IMG/VR virus record: IMGVR_UViG_3300008448_000782
Location: 1 to 21,633 of that record
Reading direction: 5' to 3' (one strand)
Length of the DNA: 21,633 nt
DNA from: a virus
Part shown: positions 8,208 to 14,839 of the stretch, piece by piece
How the letters are laid out: every line of letters starts with the position of its first letter
Numbering within the stretch: the stretch's first letter is position 1
Translations under genes and position numbers: made by a program
Notes under the pieces: model-generated
Databases searched by the model: none
Told to the model about the DNA's origin: nothing
Seen by the model: only the letters and a program-made list of their open reading frames with translations

Positions 8208-8639
8208 ATGGAACATATCCATATCAGTAAGGTTCTTGAATTTGGATTTACAGAGACGCACGACTTCAAAGCAACACTATGGGGTTGCTCTCTCTGTGAT
8301 GCAACACAAGACAAACCATTTGAACACGAAGATATAGAGATTGACCACACCAACTGTGATGATGATTGTTTTGGTTGCAAGGTCAAGACATTAGAACTTA
8401 ATACTGGTGACGCTAATAGTAAAAAGACTATGAGCAATAAGAAGTTCAATTCAGAATTGAATGCTTACAGGGAAGCAAGAAGCCAGGGCATTCAACCATC
8501 AGGTACGACTATGACCAAGATTGAAGAGGCTTACAAAGCCTCAGAAAATCTAGGCAAAGCCTACAAGGGTGAGAGTATGCCTGATGCAAGCAAGATAGAT
8601 AAATCACTAGCAAAAACTATGAATGAACTGGGAGCATAA
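8208..8639 (+). CDS. Cys-rich conserved phage protein (143 aa), probable zinc-binding
   Basis: A 143-aa protein starting at ATG 8208, 6 bases after the previous stop. Residues 1-60 hold a metal-site-like set: C27 and C30 (CSLC), H40 and H47, then C50, C54 and C57 (CDDDCFGC). This fits one or two structural zinc sites. Residues 60-70 read TLELNTGDAN, and residues 75-143 are helical with a YREARSQGIQP segment and the partial repeat EEAYKASENLGKAYKG. I recall this architecture as a phage-associated conserved protein of unknown function in actinophages. There is no DNA-binding motif beyond the Cys cluster. It heads the run of tiny Lys-rich genes and is probably co-expressed with them. Confidence 0.75.
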   Translation: MEHIHISKVLEFGFTETHDFKATLWGCSLCDATQDKPFEHEDIEIDHTNCDDDCFGCKVKTLELNTGDANSKKTMSNKKFNSELNAYREARSQGIQPSGTTMTKIEEAYKASENLGKAYKGESMPDASKIDKSLAKTMNELGA

Positions 8640-8640
8640 A

Positions 8641-8784
8641 ATGATGGGTAAGAAGATGGCTGGTAAGGCTGGCAAGATGTACAAGAAGGCAGAGAAGATG
8701 GAAGAAATGGCTATGAAAATGAAGATGGCTAAGAAGTCTCCTGCTAAGAAGGCAGCAGCAAAGAAGATGGGCAAGAAGAAGTAA
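8641..8784 (+). CDS. Lys/Met-rich 47-aa basic protein
   Basis: A 47-codon gene starting ATG 8641, one base after the previous stop, and ending in TAATG shared with the next start. The product is extraordinarily basic: nearly half the residues are Lys, with many Met and Ala, and hardly any acidic residues (MMGKKMAGKAGKMYKK at the start, KKAAAKKMGKKK at the end). It resembles histone-tail-like or DNA-neutralising peptides. The codon pattern is ordinary for the region and the ribosome site GGGAGC precedes it, so translation is plausible. A role in charge neutralisation of packaged DNA is inference; it could equally be a small assembly factor. Confidence 0.65.
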   Translation: MMGKKMAGKAGKMYKKAEKMEEMAMKMKMAKKSPAKKAAAKKMGKKK

Positions 8785-8849
8785 TGCCAGTTCGTAAGCC
8801 AGGCAAGTGCCGTAAGTGCGGAAAATCAGACAAAGCGTGTAAGTGCTAA
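8784..8849 (+). CDS. 21-aa Cys4 zinc-knuckle-like microprotein
   Basis: A 21-codon reading frame exactly filling the space between two neighbours, with TAATG junctions on both sides (8782-8786 and 8847-8851). The product has four Cys in CxxC-x6-CxC spacing (C9, C12, C19, C21), embedded in Lys/Arg (KCRKCGKSDKACKC). Such spacing could bind one zinc ion. It has no strong ribosome site of its own and would rely on coupled translation. Support is the exact fit, the coherent Cys/Lys composition and the shared junction style. It is too short for statistical coding evidence, so confidence is moderate; no known family is claimed. Confidence 0.6.
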   Translation: MPVRKPGKCRKCGKSDKACKC

Positions 8850-9019
8850 TGAAGAAGAACAAAGTTGAGAAAGTAATGGGCGAGTTTAAGCGGGGAACAC
8901 TTCACTCTGGAAAGGGTGGCAAAGTTGTTAAGTCTCGCAAACAGGCTGTGGCTATTGCTCTCTCTGAGGCTGGAAAGTCAAAAGCGAAAAAGACAGTTAA
9001 GAAGGCGAATAAAAAATAA
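8849..9019 (+). CDS. Small basic protein, DUF6496-like (56 aa)
   Basis: A 56-aa Lys-rich protein, ATG 8849 overlapping the previous TAA, and TAA 9017-9019 overlapping the next ATG. The core KVMGEFKRGTLHSG...VKSRKQAVAIALSEAGKSK matches my memory of the small DUF6496-type family, in which a 'V-M-x-E-[FY]-K-x-G-x-L-[KH]-S-G' stretch is followed by 'S-R-[KD]-Q-A-[IV]-A-I-A-L-S-E-A-G'. The C-terminal 14 residues are almost all Lys and Ala. The family's function is unknown. It occurs in phages and bacteria and is often near other tiny basic genes. The family name is from recall, not a search. Confidence 0.75.
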   Translation: MKKNKVEKVMGEFKRGTLHSGKGGKVVKSRKQAVAIALSEAGKSKAKKTVKKANKK

Positions 9020-9279
9020 TGCAAAGAGACCCTAGACTAAAGCGAGCAGGAGTGTCAGGCTTTAACAAGCCTAAGCGCACACCAAGTCATCCAACAAAGT
9101 CACACGTTGTTGTGGCAAAAGAAGGCGATAAGGTCAAAACTATTCGCTTTGGTCAACAGGGTGTGACAGGGGATAGACAACCAACTGCACGTCAGAAATC
9201 TTTTAAGGCACGTCACGCAAAGAACATTGCCAAAGGAAAGATGAGTGCAGCCTACTGGGCAGATAAGGTGAAATGGTGA
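9019..9279 (+). CDS. Conserved small basic phage protein (86 aa)
   Basis: An 86-aa basic protein coupled to the gene before by TAATG. It contains KPKRTPSHPTKSHVVVAKEG, then KVKTIRFGQQG and a helical end KSFKARHAKNIAKGKMSAAYWADKVKW. This is a recognisable conserved phage protein: the 'SHVVVAKEGDKVKTIRFGQQGV' core and the 'ARHAKNIAKGKMSAAYWA' end recur together in phages of several hosts, in my recall. Function is unknown. A high pI and a compact beta core followed by a basic helix would suit nucleic acid binding, which is inference. Neighbours on both sides are also tiny and Lys-rich, so the group is probably expressed as one unit. Confidence 0.8.
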   Translation: MQRDPRLKRAGVSGFNKPKRTPSHPTKSHVVVAKEGDKVKTIRFGQQGVTGDRQPTARQKSFKARHAKNIAKGKMSAAYWADKVKW

Positions 9280-9434
9280 AGAAGAAAGCATTCTGGGATA
9301 CAAAGAATCCTAAAAAGAAATCAACTCCTTTGACTCCAGCACAAAAGGCTAAGGCAAAGGCAGCAGCCAAGAAGGCTGGTCGTCCTTACCCTAACCTTAT
9401 TGATAACGCAGCAGCAAAGCGAAAGGGTAAATAA
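9273..9434 (+). CDS. Small Lys/Ala-rich phage protein (53 aa)
   Basis: A 53-codon gene overlapping its neighbours at both ends. ATG 9273 gives a 7-base overlap; GTG 9276 would give the 4-base GTGA overlap seen elsewhere here and sits at better distance (7 bases) from AAGG 9265-9268, so the product may be one residue shorter. The protein begins VKKKAFWDTKNPKKK, has a Lys/Ala-rich helix (AKAKAAAKKAG) and a conserved-looking RPYPNLIDNAAAKRKGK end. The 'GRPYPNLxDN' signature recurs in small phage proteins from recall. Function is unknown; a DNA-condensing or assembly role is only a guess from charge and context. Confidence 0.72.
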   Translation: MVKKKAFWDTKNPKKKSTPLTPAQKAKAKAAAKKAGRPYPNLIDNAAAKRKGK

Positions 9435-9709
9435 TGGCAACAGGTACAGCAGGTAGTTCTTTTACTAGTGAACTCAACCGCTTGGCTAATGGCGGAACTT
9501 ACCCAGCAATCAGCGCATATGTTGCTCCTACTAAGGCTGCAAATGTTTATGCTGGAACAACTGGCTTGGCACTTATTGGTGCTTTGAATCTTAAGGCAGA
9601 TGCTAACCGTCAGCCAGATGACTACAAGGCATTGGGTGGAATCTGCAACGAACTAGCAGGAACAACAGACTTATCCCCGACTGATGCCTTAAGGAGTATT
9701 AACCTGTGA
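9434..9709 (+). CDS. Small Ala-rich phage protein (91 aa)
   Basis: A 91-aa protein with ATG 9434 overlapping the previous TAA. It is rich in Ala, Gly, Thr and Asn: a helix near residues 10-18 (FTSELNRLANGG) followed by short Ala-rich helices (GLALIGALNLKAD, LGGICNELAGTTDL). Patterns such as 'LNxLAGTTGL..GALN' are common in short phage proteins placed between head and tail genes. It overlaps the next gene by four bases (GTGA at 9706-9709), and its own 3' end carries the next gene's AAGGAG. A minor structural or connector-type protein is plausible. There is no motif that decides function. Confidence 0.68.
   Translation: MATGTAGSSFTSELNRLANGGTYPAISAYVAPTKAANVYAGTTGLALIGALNLKADANRQPDDYKALGGICNELAGTTDLSPTDALRSINL
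9691..9696 (+). promoter_or_regulatory. Ribosome binding site fixing GTG start of adaptor gene
   Basis: AAGGAG inside the end of the preceding gene lies 9 bases before GTG 9706, which supports the non-ATG start. Confidence 0.7.
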
Positions 9710-10623
9710 CAACACTAGCAAACCTTATTGATGAAGTTCTCATCAATCTCTCAGGTTATACATACCAGCAGGAGCGGTCAACATATCTGACTCAGGCTGT
9801 TACAACTTTGACCTCACCAAGTTCTAACCCTACTATCTTAAGTCTTGGTTCTACCGACAACGTAGGTAAAGGTGTCCTTGAAATTGATGAGGAACTATTG
9901 TGGGTTGACTCATTTGACCGTATTGCTAACACGGCAACCATTGCTCCCTATGGTCGTGGGTATCTAGGTACATCAGCAACTACTCACGCAGTAGATGTCA
10001 AGGTAACAGTATCGCCAATCTTCCCACGCTTCTCAGTCAAGAAGGCTATCAACGACACTATCCGCGCTATGGGAAATCAGTTGCTTGCAGTCAAGCAGAC
10101 TTCTTTCACATTCAATGCAGCGGTAAACACATATGGTTTTAATGACTTAAACATTGACAGAATTATTCGTATTGACTGGCAGGATGTAGGACCTACTGAG
10201 GAATGGATTCCAGTTCGTCGCTGGGACTTTGATTCCTTTGCAGATGGTTCTGTGTGGGGCTCAAATGCTCAGACAATAACAATGAGTGACTACATTACTG
10301 CAGGTCGCATAGTCAAGGTTACATACCTAACTACACCTTCAGCGTTAGAGAACTCATCAGATGTATTTACAACAGTAACTGGCTATCAGGAGTCAGCAAA
10401 GGACATTGTTGTTCTAGGTGCTTCGTACAGACTACTGACATACCTAGACCCTGCTCGTGCAGCACAGATAAGCCCACAGGCAGACGAGACAGATGGCAAG
10501 CGCCCATACGGTGCAAGCGCATCTGCAACCAAGCAACTTTACGCACTCTACTCACAGCGTCTGCGAGAAGAGATTCAAGCCCTCCAGGGTCAATATCCCC
10601 CACGAGTTCACTACAGCCGATAG
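9706..10623 (+). CDS. Head-tail adaptor / tail tubular-like protein (305 aa)
   Basis: A 305-aa protein using GTG 9706. Residues 1-30 are helical (LIDEVLINLSGY). Residues 33-102 form a beta module with EIDEELLWVDSF and a PYGRGYLGTSATTHAVDVKV end. Residues 105-135 read FPRFSVKKAINDTIRAMGNQLLAVKQ, a helical pattern typical of adaptor/tail-tube A proteins, where a 'v..aIndtlr.m' helix follows the N-terminal part. The end, residues 227-305, has a conserved helix (YQESAKDIVVLGASYRLL), a second helix (LYALYSQRLREEIQALQG) and YPPRVHYSR. Such proteins link the portal ring to the tail in short-tailed phages. The assignment is by overall pattern; a minor tail protein is the alternative. Confidence 0.6.
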   Translation: MTTLANLIDEVLINLSGYTYQQERSTYLTQAVTTLTSPSSNPTILSLGSTDNVGKGVLEIDEELLWVDSFDRIANTATIAPYGRGYLGTSATTHAVDVKVTVSPIFPRFSVKKAINDTIRAMGNQLLAVKQTSFTFNAAVNTYGFNDLNIDRIIRIDWQDVGPTEEWIPVRRWDFDSFADGSVWGSNAQTITMSDYITAGRIVKVTYLTTPSALENSSDVFTTVTGYQESAKDIVVLGASYRLLTYLDPARAAQISPQADETDGKRPYGASASATKQLYALYSQRLREEIQALQGQYPPRVHYSR

Positions 10624-10631
10624 GAACCTGA

Positions 10632-12464
10632 ATGACAACACGCAAATACTCCTCACGCTCTCAGCAGACAACCCTGACTGGAGCAGTTACATCTGGTGCT
10701 ACATCAATGACTGTAGTTTCAGGCACAGCACTCTTGGGTGGTGTAACTATTACAGCGGGAACAACCTTCACGCTTGTACTAGACCCCGATACAGCCATTG
10801 AAGAAATTGTAGATGCTACCGCGAACTCTACTAACACCTTCACAATAACCCGTGCCATTGATGGCTCATCAGCCCAAGAGCATTCGGCTGGTGCAGTAGT
10901 TCGTCATATGGCAATTGGTCGTGACTATCGTGATGCAAACTTACACGCTGAAGCATCTGCTTACTACAATGATGGTTCAGGTACTGGTCATACAATGCAC
11001 GGTATTGGTTCAGGTGAAGGTGATGTAGTAGGTACGCTTAAGACACAAACTCTTACTAACAAGACTCTTACAGCGCCAACTATCTCTGACCCAACTATTA
11101 CTGGCACAGCATCTGCTGGTGCAGTACTGGTCTTTGAGGGTACAACTGCTGACGCATACGAGACAACCTTAACTGTAGTTGACCCAACACAGGACAACAC
11201 AATCACATTGCCTAACACAACAGGCACAGTAACTATTAATGATGCTACTCAGACTCTCACCAACAAGACCATTACAAGTCCTATTATTGGCGGTAGCCCA
11301 GTCATTACTGGTCTTTCATCTGTTGGTATGTCAACATCATCTGCTACACCAAAAGATTATGTAGACAGCATTTTAGGTTCAGCAACTGCAGCAGCAACAT
11401 CTGCAGCCAGCGCTGCAGCCAGCGCAACTGCAGCAGCCACAAGCGCTACAAGCGCAGCAGCCTCAGCCTTGGCAGCAGCATCTTCTGCTACAGCCTCAGC
11501 GACATCTGCTAGTGCAGCAGCAACTAGTGCTACCTCAGCATCAGCATCTGCCACAGCAGCAGCGACGAGTGCAACTAGTGCAGCAGCAAGTGCAACCGCT
11601 GCAGCAACTTCAGCCACATCTGCTGCAGCATCTGCAGTAACTGCTGCTAACTCAGTAGCCACAATTGCAGGATATGCAACAACTGCTTCTAACTCAGCAA
11701 GTGCTGCTGCTACCTCTGCTACAAGCGCTGCAGCCAGCGCAACTGCTGCTGCTACATCTGCAACTTCATCTGCTACATCTGCTAGCGCTGCAGCAACATC
11801 TGCTTCTAGCGCTGCAACTTCTGCATCTTCTGCAGCAACCTCTGCTGCTAGTGCAGCAACAAGTGCAGCCTCTGCTGCTGCTGCAGTTGCAGCATCATTT
11901 GATGCTAAGGGTGACTTACTAGTAGGTACAGGTGCAGCAACATTTGACCAACTAACAGTTGCAGCAACTAATGGTTATGTTCTAAGCGTTAACAGTGCAA
12001 CTGCAACAGGACTTGAATGGTCCCCTGCTAACGCTGGTGATATTACAGCGGTATCTGCTGGAACTGGTTTGACAGGTGGAGGAACAGCAGGTGCAGTAAC
12101 AGTATCTCTTGATACATCATCTGTGTATGTAGTTCCTTCACAGTCAGGACAATCTGGCAAGTACTTAACTACAGACGGAACAACATCTTCTTGGGGTGCT
12201 GTCGCTGGTGGTTCACAGGTTAAGATTGATGGTGGCGCACCTTCAACCTATGACTACATTGACTTTGATGGAATGGGTACAAGCACAGCAACAACTGGAA
12301 CTGTTGTAGTTTCACCAATCACAGTAACAGATGCTGACCCAGGTAAAAGAATCTATGTTGGAACAACAACTCCTTCATCTCCAGAAACAGGAGATGTATG
12401 GATTGATGAGTCAACAGACACAGACCCTGACCTACGCACTATGACACTTATGGGAGCATACTAA
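10632..12464 (+). CDS. Tail fibre protein with Ala/Ser/Thr coiled stalk (610 aa)
   Basis: A 610-aa modular fibre. Residues 13-95 are a beta module (LTGAVTSGATSMTVVSG... TITRAIDGSSAQEHSAGAVVRH) similar in layout to residues 33-102 of the upstream adaptor protein. Residues 125-245 carry fibre-type TQTLTNKTLTAPTI and TQTLTNKTITSPII repeats. Residues 250-422 are almost only Ala, Ser and Thr in a 14-residue repeat, probably a trimeric helical stalk. Residues 423-530 hold the common fibre motif DAKGDLLVGTGAATFDQL and a beta-rich 'GTGLTGGGTAGAVTVSLD' stretch. The end carries TTTPSSPETGDVWID, a widely seen fibre terminus. It lies directly before further fibre genes and probably forms the shaft joining receptor-binding tips to the tail. 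Confidence 0.85.
   Translation: MTTRKYSSRSQQTTLTGAVTSGATSMTVVSGTALLGGVTITAGTTFTLVLDPDTAIEEIVDATANSTNTFTITRAIDGSSAQEHSAGAVVRHMAIGRDYRDANLHAEASAYYNDGSGTGHTMHGIGSGEGDVVGTLKTQTLTNKTLTAPTISDPTITGTASAGAVLVFEGTTADAYETTLTVVDPTQDNTITLPNTTGTVTINDATQTLTNKTITSPIIGGSPVITGLSSVGMSTSSATPKDYVDSILGSATAAATSAASAAASATAAATSATSAAASALAAASSATASATSASAAATSATSASASATAAATSATSAAASATAAATSATSAAASAVTAANSVATIAGYATTASNSASAAATSATSAAASATAAATSATSSATSASAAATSASSAATSASSAATSAASAATSAASAAAAVAASFDAKGDLLVGTGAATFDQLTVAATNGYVLSVNSATATGLEWSPANAGDITAVSAGTGLTGGGTAGAVTVSLDTSSVYVVPSQSGQSGKYLTTDGTTSSWGAVAGGSQVKIDGGAPSTYDYIDFDGMGTSTATTGTVVVSPITVTDADPGKRIYVGTTTPSSPETGDVWIDESTDTDPDLRTMTLMGAY
11379..11897 (+). repeat. Degenerate 42-bp (14-codon) repeat region encoding the fibre stalk
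   Basis: About 12 units of a 14-residue motif (best form AAATSATSAAASAT) run in tandem in the fibre gene. They are interrupted once by a 21-residue block (TAANSVATIAGY...), which keeps the 7-residue register. Codons for the same residue vary (GCA/GCT/GCC, AGC/TCT/TCA/AGT), so the DNA repeat is worn down while the protein repeat is kept. Confidence 0.8.
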
Positions 12465-12465
12465 T

Positions 12466-13407
12466 ATGGCAGTCAAAAGATATAATGGAACCTCCTGGGA
12501 TACTGTCGCAGGTCTAGGCGCTCAAGGCGCAGCAGCAACTTCCTCAAGTATTACTACTTGGGTAAAGACTGCATCAGGTGGCGAGACATCACTAACTGGT
12601 AACAGCGACTCATCTACAACTCTTGCCTACACTCCAGGACAAGAACAACTATTTATTAACGGCGTGCTACAAGTACGAGGTTCTGATTACACCGCAACCA
12701 ACGGTACATCTATCACTGGTCTTGCAGCACTTACTGCTGGAGACATTGCAACTGTTACTACAGTCAATGCTTTCTCCGTAACTGGAGCAGTACCACTATC
12801 TACAGTAACTGCTAACGGTGACTTGATTGTTGGTACATCTTCTGGTGCGGTAGGTCGCCTAGGTATTGGTTCATCTAGTCAGGTGCTTACAGTGTCTGGC
12901 GGTGTGCCTACTTGGGCTACACCAACTCCTGGCGCTTTAACTAAAATTACATCTGCAACATTTACGACTGTTGCCGATACAGGAACAACATTTGATGGTG
13001 TCTTTTCTAGTAGTTACAAAAATTATTATATTATGTTTTCTAATATTGTTGGCTCTGCTGCAAATACAGATTTTAATTTTCAATTACGCAAATCAGGACC
13101 AACAACTCAAGCAAGTGCGTATTATGGAGTCAGATTAACTGGTGCAACGGCAACAACAATATCAAATGGAACAGCCTTCAAGTTATTTACTTTACAAACT
13201 GAAGCATCATCAGGAGATATGACACTAGCCCGTAACGCAACCCCAACATCTTGGTCATATAAAGGTCTTGAGAGATACCTCAATACAACAATTTTGGCTG
13301 CTGGACACAACGACTCTGTTGGCGCTAATTCAGCATTAGGTTTTATCTTATCCGCATCATCTGGAACAATAAGCGGCTTTGTGGCTGTTTATGGATTGGC
13401 AGACTAA
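12466..13407 (+). CDS. Tail fibre / receptor-binding protein A (313 aa)
   Basis: A 313-aa fibre-type protein one base after the 610-aa fibre. The N-terminus (MAVKRYNGTSWDTV) is a common phage fibre opening. Residues 45-110 have the motif LAYTPGQEQLFINGVLQVRGSDYTATNG, typical of marine and freshwater fibres. Residues 115-155 hold ANGDLIVGTSSGAVGRLGIGSSSQVLTVSGG, a linker shared with the fibre two genes downstream. Residues 160-313 are a distinct beta-rich tip ending IXGFVAVYGLAD-like, the usual form of a jelly-roll receptor-binding end. The tip DNA (from about 13000) is visibly richer in A/T than the upstream part, suggesting exchange. It is followed by its likely partner, the 81-aa protein. 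Confidence 0.8.
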   Translation: MAVKRYNGTSWDTVAGLGAQGAAATSSSITTWVKTASGGETSLTGNSDSSTTLAYTPGQEQLFINGVLQVRGSDYTATNGTSITGLAALTAGDIATVTTVNAFSVTGAVPLSTVTANGDLIVGTSSGAVGRLGIGSSSQVLTVSGGVPTWATPTPGALTKITSATFTTVADTGTTFDGVFSSSYKNYYIMFSNIVGSAANTDFNFQLRKSGPTTQASAYYGVRLTGATATTISNGTAFKLFTLQTEASSGDMTLARNATPTSWSYKGLERYLNTTILAAGHNDSVGANSALGFILSASSGTISGFVAVYGLAD

Positions 13408-13652
13408 TGACAACTAAGGCAGAAAAAGTAACAGAGTTAAAAGCAGAATATCCAGTCCTGTTAAATGGTAGTGATGAGACTGGCTATACAGAATTAAATG
13501 CTGATGAATATGAAGCAAAGATTTCTGAATGGGCTGACAATATATTGGCTAAAGAAGCAGAAGAAACAGCCAAGGCTGCTGCAAAGCAGGCACTACTAGA
13601 TAAACTAGGTATTACAGCAGAAGAAGCACAACTACTTCTTGGAGGTAACTAA
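13407..13652 (+). CDS. Small helical protein paired with fibre A (81 aa), possible fibre chaperone
   Basis: An 81-aa acidic, helical protein coupled by TAATGA to fibre A and by TAATG to fibre B. Residues 1-45 have Tyr/Trp-containing helices (ELKAEYPVLLN, YEAKISEWADNI). Residues 48-80 form an Ala/Glu/Lys helix ending QALLDKLGITAEEAQLLLGG. The end matches the 73-aa protein behind fibre B in pattern: Ala-rich helix, then L..LG[IL]T..[DE]. Small proteins with this 'aaaxxaLlxxLGit.eE' end follow tail fibre genes in many phages, where chaperone or attachment roles are suspected. A fibre-specific assembly factor is my inference from pairing and size. Confidence 0.65.
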   Translation: MTTKAEKVTELKAEYPVLLNGSDETGYTELNADEYEAKISEWADNILAKEAEETAKAAAKQALLDKLGITAEEAQLLLGGN

Positions 13653-14296
13653 TGACACGCAGTAGAGATGTAGCAAACATTGATGGATTGCTAACAACCA
13701 CAGGTGATACCTATTATGCCTCTGCTGCTGCAACACCAGCACGCTTAGGCATTGGTTCTACTGGTCAGGTACTGTCTGTATCTGGTGGTGTTCCTGCTTG
13801 GGTTACTCCTACTAGCGGTAGTATGACATTGCTATCAACAACAACTTTGTCTGCTACAACAACAACTGTTTCTGGTATTTCACAATCTTACAAGCATCTT
13901 TATATTGAAATACTTGGAATAGATACATCTGCTTTTAATCCAACAATAAATTATCAAACAAATTCAACGGGCGTTGTTTGGAATGTTTTACAGGCTGCTT
14001 CCACAACAGGTGCTGCTTACTACAACACCAGCGGAACAGTCGGCAATGCTCAAAACTATGGTGGCAATTATGGTTCTGGCACAAACAAAGCCGCAATGTG
14101 GGTTTATGACTACACAGACGCGGTGAATCCAAAGGTTGGAACATTCACACAAAGATGGGTGAACGAAGGTGGTTCGCCAATTTTGTTCAATGGTCAACTG
14201 GTCGCAAATCATACTGCGGCAATGACATCATTCTCAATGGTAGTTTCAACAGGCAATTATGACGGCGGAACTATCAGAATTTACGGAGTAAACTAA
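13652..14296 (+). CDS. Tail fibre / receptor-binding protein B (214 aa)
   Basis: A 214-aa fibre-type protein, a shorter paralogue of fibre A. Residues 31-54 (nt 13742-13813) repeat the fibre A linker, 19 of 24 residues identical, with RLGIGSTGQVLSVSGGVP. The N-terminus (TRSRDVANIDGLLTTTGDTYYAS) is the usual short entry. Residues 58-214 are a beta-rich tip with conserved-looking YKHLYIEILGI and an end GGTIRIYGVN, comparable to the GFVAVYGLAD end of fibre A. The tips share little other sequence. It may be an alternative or co-assembled receptor-binding unit. Overlapping starts (TAATG) tie it to both neighbouring small helical proteins. Confidence 0.78.
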   Translation: MTRSRDVANIDGLLTTTGDTYYASAAATPARLGIGSTGQVLSVSGGVPAWVTPTSGSMTLLSTTTLSATTTTVSGISQSYKHLYIEILGIDTSAFNPTINYQTNSTGVVWNVLQAASTTGAAYYNTSGTVGNAQNYGGNYGSGTNKAAMWVYDYTDAVNPKVGTFTQRWVNEGGSPILFNGQLVANHTAAMTSFSMVVSTGNYDGGTIRIYGVN

Positions 14297-14517
14297 TGAG
14301 CAGACCACAAGTAAAAGAACACAACATTGAAACTGATGAAATTATTGTTCGCGATATGACCGATTTTGAATTGGCAGAGTACGAGGCATTTCAAGAAGCA
14401 GAGTTACAAAAAATTGAAGATGCCAAAATAGCAGCACTAGCCAAAGCAGCAGCAGAAGCAAAACTTGCTGCCCTTGGCTTAACAACAGACGACCTTAAAG
14501 CGCTCGGATTAAACTAA
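14296..14517 (+). CDS. Small helical protein paired with fibre B (73 aa), possible fibre chaperone
   Basis: A 73-aa protein with ATG 14296 overlapping the end of fibre B. The start SRPQVKEHNIETDEIIVRDMTDFELAEYE is typical of a small phage family, from recall, in which 'EHNIETGE...R.mt..E.a.yea' opens the protein. The rest is an Ala/Glu/Lys helix ending KLAALGLTTDDLKALGLN. The end matches the layout of the 81-aa protein after fibre A, although the starts differ. The fibre-plus-small-helix order is thus repeated. A helper that folds or attaches fibre B is the most natural reading, but no chaperone fold was recognised directly. Confidence 0.65.
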   Translation: MSRPQVKEHNIETDEIIVRDMTDFELAEYEAFQEAELQKIEDAKIAALAKAAAEAKLAALGLTTDDLKALGLN

Positions 14518-14536
14518 CAACGAAAGGTAGTAACTA

Positions 14537-14839
14537 ATGGCTACAGTAAGTAAGGTGCTGGCTAGAACAGCAGCAGCAACAACAAGCACAACCCTATACA
14601 CAACACCTGCTGGAACTACAGCAGTAGTAACTAACATTGTTATCTGCAACCCGACAACGGCTGGAGTTACAGCATCAATGACTATCAATAGCGTTGACCT
14701 ACTAGGTAGCGTCTCTATTGCTGCTAATACTTCTGCCTTCTTTGACTTAAAGCAGGTAGTACCAGCAACACAGGTAATCGCTGGAAGCGCATCATCAACA
14801 TCAGTTGACTTCCACATCAGCGGAGTGGAGATTGCATAA
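14537..14839 (+). CDS. Small beta-sandwich-like virion protein (100 aa)
   Basis: A 100-aa protein behind an AAAGG site in the 19-base gap after fibre B's partner. It is rich in Thr, Ala, Val and Ser and appears entirely beta: LYTTPAGTTAVVTNIVICNPT, then ASMTINSVDLLGSVSIAANTS, FFDLKQVV and VDFHISGVEIA. This pattern, a 'tplYt.P.gt.avvtni.icN.t' strand pair followed by a 'a.t.s.f.dlkqvl' part, is common in small proteins of phage fibre clusters. Proteins of this pattern are thought to be head or fibre-attached beta sandwiches. It is coupled by TAATG to the glycine-rich gene and may be its base or partner. Confidence 0.68.
   Translation: MATVSKVLARTAAATTSTTLYTTPAGTTAVVTNIVICNPTTAGVTASMTINSVDLLGSVSIAANTSAFFDLKQVVPATQVIAGSASSTSVDFHISGVEIA

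Noticed and set aside
11357-11662. 101-codon minus-strand frame under the Ala/Ser/Thr stalk
   Set aside because: It is the mirror of the repeat (Ala/Val-rich low complexity) and has no ribosome site; the + strand fibre explains it.
11379-11897. CRISPR-like or tandem DNA array
   Set aside because: No conserved direct repeat with unique spacers; the units are degenerate and code for a protein stalk.
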